Source of the DNA: Panax quinquefolius | Lineage: Eukaryota; Streptophyta; Magnoliopsida; Apiales; Araliaceae | Direction of reading: 5' to 3' | NCBI GenBank assembly: GCA_020205615.1 | Contig: JAINUW010000802.1 | Coordinates: forward strand, 124,001 to 188,000 | DNA length: 64,000 bases | In this document: positions 21,960 through 33,890 of the stretch, in pieces | How the letters are laid out: each line of letters starts with the position of its first letter | Numbering within the stretch: position 1 is the first letter of the stretch | Program-made: the position numbers and the translations under genes | Notes under the pieces: generated by a model | The model's input: only the letters and a program-made list of their open reading frames with translations | Databases searched by the model: none | Told to the model about the DNA's origin: nothing

Positions 21960-24190
21960 TTTTCTTTAAGTCAAGGTTCTACTTGGGTATTTGATACCGA
22001 CTTTGGTTATCATAAATTTAGATTTATGAAGGGACCAAGCAGAAGTAGAAAGCTAAACAAATTTAAGTAATCCTATATGTGGGAAATGAAGCAAAGGTTG
22101 CCACATTAGCCATAGAAACTTATAGTTTAGCATAGCCTATGGGCAAGTCTATCAAGTCAATAAGTTGTTATTGTATTCCAGTTCTCGTTGGAAACATTAT
22201 TACCATTTTATTGTTGGACAAGGAAATCTTTGGTATTATATTTAAGAACAATTGTTGTTCTATTTATAATAATAATGTTTTGTATAGAATTGGAATATTA
22301 CTTAATGGATTTTGTATACTTAACTTACGTGAAAATAATTTTGCAAATTGAACAAACTAGTATAAGAAAAGGAGATGATCATTCAAAGAGTTGAATGTGT
22401 GTATTTGCTGAAATACAAGTGTGAATTATTTGAAATGTTCAAAGAATTCAGAAGTTAAACAAATTGGCAAAATATTAAGATTCTTTGATCGGATCAAGGA
22501 AGGAATACTTGTGCAATAAGTTTCTAGATCATCTCAAATGGTTTCTCATAATGGAAACCTCCTGATACGCAATAATTGATTGATGTATCTGAAAGGAAAT
22601 ATCATACCTTGTTGGACATGGTACGGTCCATAATGATTTTACCGACATTCTAGTATCCTTCTAGGGTCATGCCCTAGAAATGGCTACATATCTACAAAAA
22701 AAAGGTAACCTCAAAATCCAACCCCAAGACTCCATAAAAGTTATGGACAGGGAGGATTCCTAATCTTAATTATGTTAAGATAAGGGGTTGTCCAACTTAT
22801 GTGAAAAGTTTCAAAGGATAATCTTGGGACAAGATTTGACAAGTGTCAATTTGTGGGACATCTTAAAGTAAGTTTAGGGTATATGTTCTATAATCCTACT
22901 TAGCAAAAGGTGTTTGTTGTGAAACTCGCTACCTTCTAAGATAAAGGTGTTTATCATTAAAGGGGCTAGTGGGAGGATAATAGATCTTGAAGAGTTAAAG
23001 AATCACAAAATACTATAAGTCAAATAAGAGGAACCTGTAGATAGACCTATTGTACCACAACCGAATTGTAAATCTGGAATAGTACCGAAGATACCTGGGA
23101 GGTATGGATTCATCATGGATGATGATGATGAGGTACGTATCATAGAAGATGATGATCCGGTTAGATACGATGAGGTAAGAGTTGTAGACACTCAGAGAAA
23201 TGGATTGAAGCAAGTTTCTCAAATATGGAACATTCATTTTGATGAGATAATCAAAAGAGTTTGATTTTATCAAAAACAAGAATGAACCTAGTGTGTACAA
23301 AAGGGTTAGTGGGAGCATCGTGATATTTATAGTATTATATGTTGATATATTATGGATAAGGAATGACATGCCAATGCTTGAATCGGTAAAGATAAAGTTG
23401 TCTAAACATTCCTCCATGAATGATTTGAGAAGAGTATCGTAATTAGGGATAAAAATCTATATAGATATATAGATTTAAAAGGATACTCGACTAAACCCAA
23501 GGAATGTATATTCATTTGATGCTAAAGTCATTTAGCATGGCAAACTCTAAGAGATGTCTCATGTTGATGAGACATGGAATGTATCTCTCTTAATAGTCCC
23601 CATAGACTCATAAAAGAGAGATCGCATGAGTAACTGTCATGTATGCAATAAAATGTACGAGACCTGATGTTGATCATTCATATTCTGGAGAAGTTCACTA
23701 TGAGTCTGTGAAAAACATCTTAAAGTACTTAATCGGCACTAAGGATGTGATCATATTCATGGTGGGTCGAAATTAAAACAAGAGGGCTTAACAGACTAAA
23801 ATTTTTCAAACAGACCAAGACGACACAAAATCCATTTTAAGGTAAAGGGTTACCTTGAACAATGGTGTAGTGAATTGGAAAGGTTCCAAACAGCAAAGAG
23901 TTGCTGGTTTAGTGATAAAGACAAAGTATATAGCTATAAATGAAGCTGTAAGTTGATTGTTTGGATGATAAGTTCATTACAGAACTAGGAATAGTTCCTC
24001 AGTCTCATCTTGGATCTAAACATGTGTTGTGGCACTTTCACTTGATTATAAGAATCATTGAAAGATGGGAAATCACTATAGAGATAGTGGACTCTCAAGA
24101 ACAACATTACATATCCATTAACTAAAGCTTATCCAACAGCAGGATAATCGTCACTTAGAGAAGAAGGGTATGAGATACCATGATGATTGG
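21960..24190 (+). pseudogene. pol: Element E pol (PR-IN-RT-RNase H), decayed with internal deletions
   Basis: Copia order, protease before integrase before RT. Protease remnant TWVFDTDFGYHKF (about 21988-22030) has lost the DTG. Integrase pieces near 22395-22700 (YLLKYKCELFEMFKEF; DMVRSIM...WGHALEMA). RT C-terminal pieces near 23215-23460 (WNIHFDEIIK; VSGSIVIFIVLYVD, then IPMLESVK-like). RNase H traces near 23640-23960 (RPDV..., TKYIAINEAV). Only about 2.2 kb is left where a copia pol needs about 4 kb; most of the RT palm is absent. Confidence 0.78.
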
Positions 24191-24200
24191 CTTTAGTGCA

Positions 24201-24210
24201 AGTGGGAGAT
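24201..24210 (+). other. Polypurine tract of element E
   Basis: AGTGGGAGAT directly precedes the right LTR (TCAAAGTAG...). AAGTGGGAGA is the usual copia plus-strand primer. Confidence 0.8.
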
Positions 24211-26100
24211 TCAAAGTAGTATGCACACAAGCCAATAATGTTTGATGATAAAACATATACTTTATAATAATCTTATTCATTTATTAATAAAAAGTATTAA
24301 TTTATTAAAGGCTTTTAATTATCTACATGATGCTGTTTTATAATATGTGATAAACCCATAGTTTTAAGCAATACTTTTAGAATAATGATGATGAACATTC
24401 TAATGAGATCTAAATTCTTAGAAAGCTTAAAACTAAAATAGTTCCCAATCGTTGGATTGGATTACTAAATTGGGGATTAGTGAATCCGGATAGATTGGTA
24501 CATACGTTGCTTTCGCTCATTGGATGAGGATGATTGATCTCATGATCATTTGTGTGGAGACACTAAAGCAAGTATGTAGGTGCTTATTAGAGAATAAGTT
24601 CCTTTGAACGTGGCTCGCTAAGGAATACCTAATGGAGTTTTACTTGCTGTCAATAGGAAATTCTGTAGTGATAGTAGTACAAGTGATCCTTGGACTTGAG
24701 ATCATCATAGTATCTTGTGTATGATGAGTTATACTTTGACTTATTCCTTAAGACCCTTAGGGTATATCAAAGGGTATGCTTGGGTATAATAAGTTATACA
24801 TGGAGATAATGTATGGTCAATAAAGAATCTATCACTTCTAGTAAAAGAAGAGAAATGTCCTATGTGATTCGATAAATGACAACCCAAAGAGTCCTGGGGT
24901 AAGGCGTAATGAAATTAGAAAGGAGTTTCTAATTTACATTATTTGGAGTTGTGCATTTAATGATCGAAATACATATAATTAAATAAAATAAGACTTGATG
25001 AAGAATTCCATATGTCTTATATTTAATTGGGACATTGTATGGTGGAAGGATTGAATTATACAGTAACTATTTACTCAAAGGTTCTTTTATGATTAATGTT
25101 GAAATCTATATTATCCGGAAAGTCGTTAATCGATAGGGGAGGCTTATCCTATTGTAGAATAAATATTATTTATTTAAATAAATTATTAGTTTAATTTATT
25201 TATTTAAATAAGATTAGAATTGTTCTAATTGATTTATTCACAAGGTTTAATATGGAGAACCTAAAGGGTCACACCATAAAAGGAAGAATAATTATTTAAG
25301 AAGTTAATGATATAATCGTAATAATAAGTTAAGTATATTTAATTTAATCTATGGTGATAGAATAAATTAAATAACTTAATATTTATTATTTAATATTTTA
25401 GAAATATTAAATATAAATTAATAAGAGGAGTCTTATTATTATTATTACAATTATTATTATTTAATTCCTAAAGGAGTTTGGGAATTAATTAATAAAAGTA
25501 CTCTCAAATATCCTAATAAGATTAGGAGGCTAATTAATTAATAGAGTTTAATTAATTATTCCTAATAAGATTGGGAGCCTAATTGATTAAATGAGTTTAA
25601 TTAATTAAAATAAAACCCAACTCCTTAATTGTTAAGGAGGGTTGCCCACATCTATAAATAAGAAGAGTCTTATTATGGGTGAAGGGGTTGTTGACGTATT
25701 CATAGAATACGTAATCCCAATAGTTGGGAGAGTAGACCTTTTTCTATGAGAGATAGAAAAACTAGGGTTTTGCCAAATACCCATCTTCTTGAATCCTTCT
25801 TCTTCCTTAGTGGATCACCTCTAGAGGCCAAACACTTGGGTGGCTATATTGATCAAAGGAAGGAACCAAACCCGGTGGATTCAAGTTGAACGCGAAAAGA
25901 ATTGGAGGTGAACTTGTACCTGAGGAAGCTCGAATCTTCAAGGGTATGATTTTTATTCTTCATATCTTTTCGTTTAATTAATAATTGTGCATAAAGGGTG
26001 ATCCGGGTATATGGTTTTTAAAATTTTAAACTCTGATTTTTACACGTTTCCGCTTATTTTGTGCAATTTGATTGCGTTCATGAATATTACAAACCTAACA
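24211..26100 (+). repeat. 3' LTR of element E
   Basis: 1,890 bp matching 7484-9360. The first bases read TCAAAG in place of TGAAAG, a change in the terminal dinucleotide that would impair integration. It ends AACCTAACA followed by the TSD tggag. Confidence 0.9.
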
Positions 26101-26105
26101 TGGAG

Positions 26106-27074
26106 TTCACTTCGTGGATTTTTACAACTTTATTTACATTCCGTCCTGCCTAGAGTTTACTTCGTGGCAGTTGATCGCTTTTACAGCTTTATTTACATTT
26201 TGTCCCGCCTGGAGTTTACTTCGTGGCGGTTGATCATGTTTATATATATATTTACTGCTTTTATATATATAGCTGCTTACTACTTTCTATACAAATTGCA
26301 GTATCATGTGAGCCTAGGAATCATGTGATCACAGGTTCAGTTTACTGAATCTAGATTCGGTTCCCATGATGGACATTTTTCAGCTGTAAGCAGCCTGTAT
26401 ATTATTTTACAGTGTCTGAATTTCCATGGATGGCTATCATGCCCATGAGGAGCTCAGCACTGCTGTATATTATTTTCTCGAGAATGCTTCGCATCTCAAA
26501 AATAAAAGCAAACAAGCCGAACATTTAATAATAAAATGGAAGTATGAAAAGGTCTCAATTCCTATTAAGCATAGGATTTGAAAAACCTCTTTTACAAAAC
26601 GTCATTTCTATATCTTGGTTAAAATTGAATTTTTCTATAAAATTCAAACCTTGTGTATATAGGTGCGAACGAGGCCTCACACTACTTTCAAATAACTGCA
26701 CATTGATCCACACACACACAAACACACACATTCATATAACAATTTCTTTGAAAAGTGGCGATTACCATGGTAACACGGATGTCGGGGGGGTACCTAACAC
26801 CTTCCCTCCGTATAATCAAGCCCCCGGACCCAAAATGAATCTCGGTTTCACAGACTCGTCTAGCAGTGTCAAAACACTGGGTCAATGTGCAAACCTTTTT
26901 GGTTGCGTTGGTGCAACCAGTTAAATACACCAACTGGCGACTCTTAAAGTCAAATCGTCGACATTATACATGTCGGACCTTTTTCACTTGTTTTTTCAAA
27001 CAAATCTCACATTAACATGAGAACACCAAAGAACAAGTAACGAAAAGGGACACTTAAAAATCCCGACGTCGACA
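26106..27074 (+). repeat. Left LTR of element D, second part
   Basis: It resumes D's LTR after element E, matching 53751-54720. It ends GACGTCGACA at 27074 directly before the PBS. It contains repeats of a GGAGTTTACTTCGTGG unit (26101-26235) and a CACACACA run (26709-26728). Confidence 0.9.
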
Positions 27075-27076
27075 GG

Positions 27077-27096
27077 TGGCGACTCTGCTGGGGACT
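27077..27096 (+). other. Primer-binding site of element D
   Basis: TGGCGACTCTGCTGGGGACT starts two bases after the LTR. This differs from the methionine-type sites of the other elements and resembles the arginine-tRNA-type site that I recall for Tat/Ogre elements. The tRNA identity is from memory, not checked. Confidence 0.75.
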
Positions 27097-27752
27097 CCAG
27101 TAAGAGGGCTTAAGCCACTTTTTTAAGCTTTTCAAAATTGTTATATGCTTGTGTGTGAATGTTGCATTTACATTTATGATGAATGTGTACGAATGCATCT
27201 TAATTACTGCACTACTAAATATCTATCTATGATATTAGTGCTTCACACATGTCATCATTTTGCGTAAATGGTGAGACACGTTGTATGTGAATGTATGTTG
27301 TGTGGTCCCTCCACCAGGAGGCTATCCTGTCGGTGTTTGATTACTAGACTCGAGGGAAGAATGATTCCCCGGGGCTCAGGAAAGGCACCACTCAGATTCG
27401 CTCCAGTTGAATGACCGGATTAACTTCCCGTCAAGTAGATTGCGATGATTTGGGAACCTTCATACCGAAAAGCCGCGAGAGTAACCCTAAGATAGGTCAG
27501 CCTCTGATAAACCAAACGTGGAGGAAAGTCTCTTCATGCTTTCCATTTTTAAATTACCTGTAAATACATTTACTTGTAATTCTATTCCATGTTCATCCAT
27601 ATGTAATGGAAAATATGTAGAATATCTGTGCATGCATGACAAGTTATCAATTCACAACCGGTTTTGCAGGACAAAATTCCTAAACAGACATGTTATGATA
27701 AAATTTATATTACCCTAAGACTAAACTACGAAAGTCTTTTGTAGGGAAGCAA
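27097..27752 (+). other. Leader of element D between PBS and gag
   Basis: About 650 bp without a credible coding frame. Ogre elements often carry an extra ORF before gag; I see none here. Confidence 0.6.
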
Positions 27753-30125
27753 TTGGGCCTGTTACCCGCTCAAAATCTAAAAAGGCCGCAAGCTTCTGAC
27801 CAATCATGTCTTCTCAACGACCGGCCTATCATTGTCTCCAGAGAAGAATTTGATGGATTGAGTAAACAAATCACAGACTTAGCTGTTCTACTAAAAGAAT
27901 TACACCAGTCTACTCAGGGTACGAAGATACCTACACATACAGAATCCTCTACACAAGGAGGAGTTCAAGGTCTGGAAAAAATAATTCTAGAACATCAGTC
28001 GGATAAAACCAACAAAGACCCTGAAAACACCCATCTCAAAGGAGATCCAAACACCGATGATATCAGGAAGAAGGTCCTTCAAATGGAGGAAACTATTCAC
28101 ATTCTCAAAGGGATTGGAACCCATGGCAGTGTTTCATATATAGACCTTTGCATATTTCCTGGTGTTCAATATCCAGAGAAATTCTAGACCCCTGATTTTG
28201 AGAAATTTGATGGATTAGGGGATCCTTATACACATTTAAAGGTGTTCATCGGAGAACTTTGGTCTTACGCGGAAAATGAAAAGCTCTGAATTCAGTTGTT
28301 TTAGAAAAGTCTGACTGGAGAAGCCCGTTCATGGTATATTAGATTAGATAACTCTAAGATCCATAGCTGGGAAGAGCTGGCTCACGCCTTTCTTACTCAA
28401 TTCAGTTTTCAATCTCAGATGGCTCCTGACCGGTACCAAATTACCAAGGTCAAGAAACAGTCTAATGAGTCATTTAGAGAGTATGCTCAAAGGTGGAGGC
28501 GCCTTGCTGCTCAAGTTATTCCTTCCATGACAGAATCAGAAATGGTCATAACTTTCATAGATGTACAGGAAGCTCCTTTCTATGAAAGAGTTCTAGCTGT
28601 ATTGGCAAACCATTTTCTGAAATGATCAAACACGGCGAGATGGCTGAGATGGGATTAAAGTCCGGTAAAATTCAAGACCTAGCCGCACTTAAAGCTGTTG
28701 TTGAGCACATCCAGTCCGGATCTTATGGAAACAACCCCCGGAGGGTCCATAAAAAGAAAGAGGAGGATGTTTCCTTGATACTACAAGGACAAAAGGGCAA
28801 TCCAAGCATGCCTATGCTGATGAGAAACTACCCCCCTTTTCCAGTACAATCTTCAAACCCTCCATTGCCTAAAAGTGGAGAAGTAAAGCGACCTCGAACG
28901 TTTACACCCTTAGGGGACTCGCTCGAGAATATTCTTGCTCTTCTGACTGCTCAGAAGAAAATTACACATCTTCTTCCACCAGCCAACCCTAATGGGGGGG
29001 GGGGTTTAAATCTACTCGGAAGTGTGCTTATCATGTCGGGGCACCTTGACATGATACTCAAGATTGTTGGGCCTTGAAACATAAGATTCAAGATCTATTA
29101 GGCAACGGTGAGATCATGGTCACTAAACCAGATCAACCTCATGTGCAAGACAACCCTCTTCCTCAACACAAAGAAGAAGAGGTCAACATGATCAGTTGGA
29201 GCACTGCACAAGGTTCCAATTCTAATGGCGAATCATCCCAACCCATCAAAGACGGTGTTGACAAATGGGATTATGCAAAGTTCCAGTTTACCATGGAACG
29301 AAAAATGAAAGCTCTTTGCAAACAAATTGAAACAATTGGCGTGGCTGGTGACCCACTGACATCAAGTCACGCCATGATTAATCGAGGCAGAGCATGCCTA
29401 TCTCCTTCCTTTTGTTATGAATGCCTCCTCACCACCTTCAGAAAGCGAAGCTATGGAGGATAAGGTTGTGAAGCGAGCAAATGCTAAGGCCCGTCGGGAT
29501 TTTGCTAATCAGAGGGATTCACCTATTTGGGCCAATCCATAGAGGAGATACTACAAATGTTGATCAACGAAGGAAGAATTACCTTCCTTCTCCCTCCCAT
29601 CAATCCCCGCTTAGGGATGTTCAATCTTGATGAAATGTGTCAATATCATTCACACTCTCGCGATCACAGCACAGAAGAATGTTGGGCACTCCGCCATCTC
29701 ATTCAGAATCTTATTGATAGCGGTGTCCTGCAAATAGCAAATGATTACACTGTGCAGCTTAAGGGTGGGAATGCATGTCCTACCAAATGGAAGGGATCAG
29801 TAGCAGTTATATCCAAAGTGGATGATGAGACTGTCAAAGTATTTCCAATACGACCAATTCAACTCAAAGGAGCTGACAATCCTTTGAAAGTGGTCGCACC
29901 AGAGCTAATTTCTTTATCTTGCAGACCACAATATCCTGTTGTCAGATTACGCAACGTTCCATGGAATTATGGAGAAGCTGAAGGATCCACATCTCATACT
30001 ACTGCTACAGTGTCGAAGGAAAATCCACTTTATCTTCCTCAACGGGTTATTAAACCTACTTGCGAAGTAAAAGGGAAGTTGCCCATGGAGAAGATTGAAA
30101 AATTCCTCCGCATTTATGGGCGCTG
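27753..30125 (+). pseudogene. gag: Element D gag, with stops, a frameshift at an 11-G run and a duplicated C-terminal module
   Basis: Capsid-like core FEKFDGLGDPYTHLKVFI...LTGEARSWYIRLD...ESFREYAQRWRRLAAQV (about 28195-28520) is typical of Tat gag. Stops interrupt it near 28185, 28290 and 28304, then a frameshift near 28621. A run of 11 G (28994-29004) shifts the frame again. The C-terminal part contains two related modules, each an LGxSxExIL...ITxLLPPxNP segment followed by a metal-binding-like CxYH...HxTxxCWAL stretch, at about 28908-29100 and 29527-29730. The first is read only across the G run. The ATG at 27753 is the first in the frame, but the true start is not certain. Confidence 0.82.
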
Positions 30126-30178
30126 ATGAAGCCAAAGTGGTTTTAAGCTTTGAGAAGCTCCACGCTTGATTTTAATCT

Positions 30179-30751
30179 TTGGACATGGTTTTCTCTTCCG
30201 AGGATCATCGGAAGATCTTACTGAAGGTTTTAGAAGAAGCCTATTTGCCAAAATCAGTGGACGTGGAAAAATTTCAACATTTGATTGATCACATTTTCAA
30301 CAACAATGTGATATCCTTCATTGATGACGACATACCTCCCGAAGGGACCGGTTATTGCAAGCCTTTGCATATTGCAGTTTTGTCGTCTGGGTACATGCTA
30401 GCAGGAGTATTGATAGATGGAGGCTCATCTCTAAATATCTGTCCTTATACCACCTTGGTAAAGATGAATATCAATCTCAAGCGGATCCAAAGCATCCATA
30501 CGGTCATCAGAGCTTTTGATGGATCCCGGCGAAATTTCGTTGGAAAGATTGAATTGCCAATTGAGATTGGTCCCAATACATTCAATGTATCCTTCCACGT
30601 CCGCAAGAAAGACTCTGGATACAACCTGCTATTGGGGAGACCATGGATACACATGGCTGGAGCTGTTCCCTCCATGCTACATCAACAACTCAAATACATT
30701 ATCAACAACAGTCTAGTCAATATCAACGCTAAGCCGGATTGTCCTGAATAA
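30179..30751 (+). pseudogene. pro: Element D protease
   Basis: A clean 190-residue frame. Residues ~60-170 are a retropepsin-like protease: YMLAGVLIDGGSSLNICP, where the usual D-S/T-G catalytic triplet reads DGG, and a flap or hinge followed by LLGRPWIH. Tat elements commonly read IDNGSS or IDGGSS here, so DGG may be functional. N-terminal residues resemble the segment that precedes protease in Tat polyproteins. It is separated from RT by a decayed linker (30752-31425) and an intron-like stretch. Confidence 0.8.
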
Positions 30752-31425
30752 GGAACTCTACCAATTATCAGCTTCAATTCAGAAGTTGAACCGGCCAGTT
30801 TCCATACTTTGGAAGTGAGTAAACATGATACCATTCTATTAGGCGCCACTTCCCATACCCAAGATTTCTGCCGAGGTTATGTCGGCCACTCAAGAAATGA
30901 TGTCATTGGGTCATCAACACAGACAAGGGCTTGGTAAAGATAAGCGCGGTATTAAGCACCTATCCAAATATCGATCAAATTGGAGCAGCGGACTAGGCTA
31001 TTCTTCCGATTCGATTCTGAGGGAATCCTCATAAGCACAAGCAGGTTCCTCAAGCTTCCACCGCACGGTGATTTTCTATACCTTTACCCCATGAGTTGTT
31101 TCAATCTCCAGTAATGGTTCCAGCCCATGTTGTGGCTATGCTGTTTCCAAAACCAGTGCCAATCAAAGAAAAAGAGGTCTTGATTCACGATCCCGAGTGG
31201 GAAAAAGGAACATAAACGTAAACATGACCTTACCTTGATGATGGCAGGCATTCGCGTCATTGTTCATGATGAACATACAAACAGATACACCCCAGACGAT
31301 GATTGCCCAGATGTCATGGTTATCATTTGGGAGAAGGAGGATAATGACGATCCTTCCATCACTGCAGTCCATCACGACTTCGCCCTCGACAATTGGAGCA
31401 ACACTCCATTCATTGGTTGACGAGG

Positions 31426-31576
31426 GTAAAATGGGCAGAGAATCCCTCTACCCTGTAGATAACTTTAATTATTTGCTTTCCTTTACATCATTATCAGTTA
31501 TTTTATCAAGTACATGCTAACACTTTTGTATGATCGAACAGTTGCATATATTAAGTGAAAACATCTTTTGTTTCAG
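31426..31576 (+). other. Candidate spliced intron between protease and RT of element D
   Basis: A GT (31426-31427, context CGAGG|GTAAA) and a strong acceptor with a T-rich tract (TCTTTTGTTTCAG, ending 31576) bound 151 bp that contain stops in the relevant frames. Ogre elements are known to carry an intron between protease and RT. The position fits; actual splicing is inference. Confidence 0.5.
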
Positions 31577-32891
31577 GACTCTGAATTTAGATGTGCCTGT
31601 GCTTGCTGATGACATGCCTTCTCTCCACAAGGGCTGTAACTTTGATGCAAAGTTGGACTCAGACTTAATGGACATCCAAGAGGACATTGAGACACCTCAA
31701 GAGATTAAGGAATGGGTCACAGACAAACCCAAACCCAATCTTGACAAGCCACTTCTTTCAATCTCGGAACCTTAGACAACCTTAAGCTAATCCAGATTGG
31801 TTCAGACCTTACCACAAATCAACGGAATGACATGGTTGCACTATTAATCCAATTCCAGGATGTGTTTGCATGGTCTTTTTGAAGACATGGTGGGTTTATC
31901 CACTGACATTGTTCTTCATTGCCTTCCCATTAAAGAAGGATTTAAGCCAGTTAGGCAAAAGCTCAGGCGATTGAAACATGAATGGAGTTTAAAAGTTAAA
32001 GAGGAAATTGTGAAACAATTTCAAGTTGGCATCATCATGGTGTATACATATCCGGAGTGGATATCCAACATTGTTCTCGTGCCTAAACCAGGGGGAAAGG
32101 TGCGAGTTTGTGTGGATTACTGGGATTTGAACAAAGCTTGCCTTAAAGATAGCTTTCCCGTGCCCTTTATCCACATTCTTATTGACAATACTGCTCAATA
32201 CGACATGTACTCCTTTGCTGACTACTTTGCGGGGTACCATCAAATTATGGTCGCTAAGGTAGATCGTGAGAAAACTGCTTTCATCACGTCTTGGGGAACC
32301 TTTTGCTACAGACGGTTGTCATTCGGCCTCATCAACGCCGGGGCAACCTATTAGCGAGTTATGATTGCTCTTTTCTATAATTTAATGCACAAAGAGATAG
32401 AGATCTACGTGGATGACATCATTATCAAATCCCGGAAGGAGGATGACCATTTAGACCATCTCAAAAAACTTTTCGGCAGGTTGCATAAATATAACTTGAA
32501 GTTGAATCCCGCCAAGTGCGCCTTTGGTGTTAAGTTAGGTAAGTTGCTAGGTTTCCTAGTCAGCCACAAAGGGATTGAACTGGATCCTACCAAAATCCAG
32601 GCCATAAAGGAAATTCCCATTCCTCAGACAGAGAAGGAAATACGGGGATTTTTGGGAAGAATCAATTTCATTAACAGATTCATTTCTCAACTCACAACAA
32701 CCTGTGAGCCTATCTTCAAGCTGTTAAGGAAGAACTCCTCCATGAAATGGAACAATGAGTGTCAGAAAGCCTTCCTTACCATTAAAGAGCAACTAATTAA
32801 CGCTCCTATTTTGGTTCCTCCCAGGGATGGTGTCCCCTTGTTCATGTACCTGTCCATAAATGACAATGCCATAGAAATTTTGTATCTTTGA
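31577..32891 (+). pseudogene. pol: Element D reverse transcriptase
   Basis: It starts with an acidic linker (31577-31775), a frameshift, then RT from about 31780. Motifs: NLGTLDNLKLI, VFAWSFEDM, KLRRLKHEWSLKVKEEI, VPKPGGKVRVCVDYWDLN, FADYFAGYHQI, TAFITSWGTFCYRRLSFGLINAGATY, then a TAG (CAG in related elements) at 32352-32354, then IEIYVDDIIIKS with the catalytic YVDD, and the thumb KLGKLLGFLVSHKGIELDP. A frameshift near 32890 leads into RNase H. One nonsense codon in the core makes this one of the better preserved domains. Confidence 0.88.
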
Positions 32892-33258
32892 GGAAAAAAA
32901 ACGATAGAGGCCAAGAACGAGCTATCTATTACCTCAGCAAAAGATTCAGCATTAGTGAACACAAGTACACTCTGATTGAGAAGACTTATTGTGCTTTAGC
33001 ATGGGCTTCCATGAGGTTGCAGCATTACCTCCATGGTCACACAACCCATCTCATATCCCGAATGGATCCTTTCAAGTATGTGTTCAACAAGCCCATATTG
33101 AATTATCGACCGTCCAGATGGCAGTTAATCCTACAGCAATTTGACATCGTGTATGTGATGTAAAAGTCTGTTAAAGGTCAAGGAATTGCAGATCAACTGG
33201 CCGTCGCACCTGCAGGGGATTACAAACCCTTTAAAACATACTTTCCTGACGAAGGAGT
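32888..33258 (+). pseudogene. pol: Element D first RNase H (connection-type remnant)
   Basis: ERAIYYLSKRFSISEHKYTLIEKTYCALAWASMRLQHYL and PILNYRPSRWQLILQQFDI match the RNase H that follows RT in Ty3/gypsy elements; the catalytic D of the first strand lies near the frameshift. A stop at 33161-33163 precedes KSVKGQGIADQLA. In Tat elements this domain has typically lost catalytic residues and a second RNase H takes over. Confidence 0.8.
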
Positions 33259-33259
33259 A

Positions 33260-33890
33260 ATGACAATTCAGCTACAACATCAGTACGATACATCCGTAAG
33301 TGGAGAATGTATTTTGATGGGTATTAAACCTGAAGGCTCTGCCTGGAGCTGGAGCGATTTTAATATACAGTGCGGGGAGGCGTATCCGTCGTGCGTCAAA
33401 TTGCGATTTTATCGGCACCAACAACAACACGGTGAGTATGAAGGTCATATCGTGGGACTAAAACTTGCAGATTCAATGGGCATCAGGCGGTTAACTGTCT
33501 TTGGGGATTTCGAATTGGTAATCAAGCAATCCACAGGAATCTATCAAACCAAAGAATTACATCTGCTGCCTTGCCATCGGCAAGTTCTATAGATGGCTTT
33601 GGAGTTCGAAGAAATCCCCTTTCTACACATTCCTCATAATAGGAATGATTTTGCTGATGCATTAGCAACGTTGGCCTCCTTGGTTTACATACCTGACAAG
33701 GAAAACATGCCAAGCATCACGTTTACTCTGCAAAAAGCCCCAGTCTATGGGAATTATATTAGAGAAGTATCGGATGAGCTACCTCCCATCCACAACCCTT
33801 GGTATTAGCACATCAAAGAGTATCTACGAGATGGATCTACACATTGAGGCGAAAGCCTAAGCGAGAAGAGGCGGATTCATCGACTTCTTT
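33260..33890 (+). pseudogene. pol: Element D second RNase H (dual RNase H of Tat lineage)
   Basis: One reading frame with a stop at 33590-33592. GEYEGHIVGLKLADSMGIRRLTVFGDFELVIKQ and FADALATLASLVYIP match the additional archaeal/plant-type RNase H found only in Tat elements. Glutamate (EYEG), aspartate (GDFEL) and the last aspartate (FADAL) are present; the first-strand aspartate normally in FDGA is not recognisable. This domain is the main reason for the Tat/Ogre assignment. 33809-33890 is out-of-frame linker. Confidence 0.85.

Larger units (their letters stand above)
7484..26100 (+). mobile_element. Element E: Ty1/copia retrotransposon split by element F (about 9.1 kb native)
   Basis: It comprises LTRs 7484-9360 and 24211-26100, PBS at 9362, and PPT AGTGGGAGA just before the right LTR. 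The flanks are cggag (7479-7483) and tggag (26101-26105), a target duplication with one later change; D's intact right LTR reads tggag at this point. Removing E restores D's LTR. The internal region has a repeat- and hairpin-rich leader, then decayed gag, protease, integrase, RT and RNase H between 21070 and 24190. Confidence 0.9.

Noticed and set aside
22139..22394. Short plus-strand open frames in E
   Set aside because: AT-rich chance frames within decayed copia integrase; neither frame carries a pol motif.
26011..26328. Open frame across the E/D boundary
   Set aside because: It spans the junction of E's right LTR with D's LTR, so it is a chance fusion of two non-coding ends.
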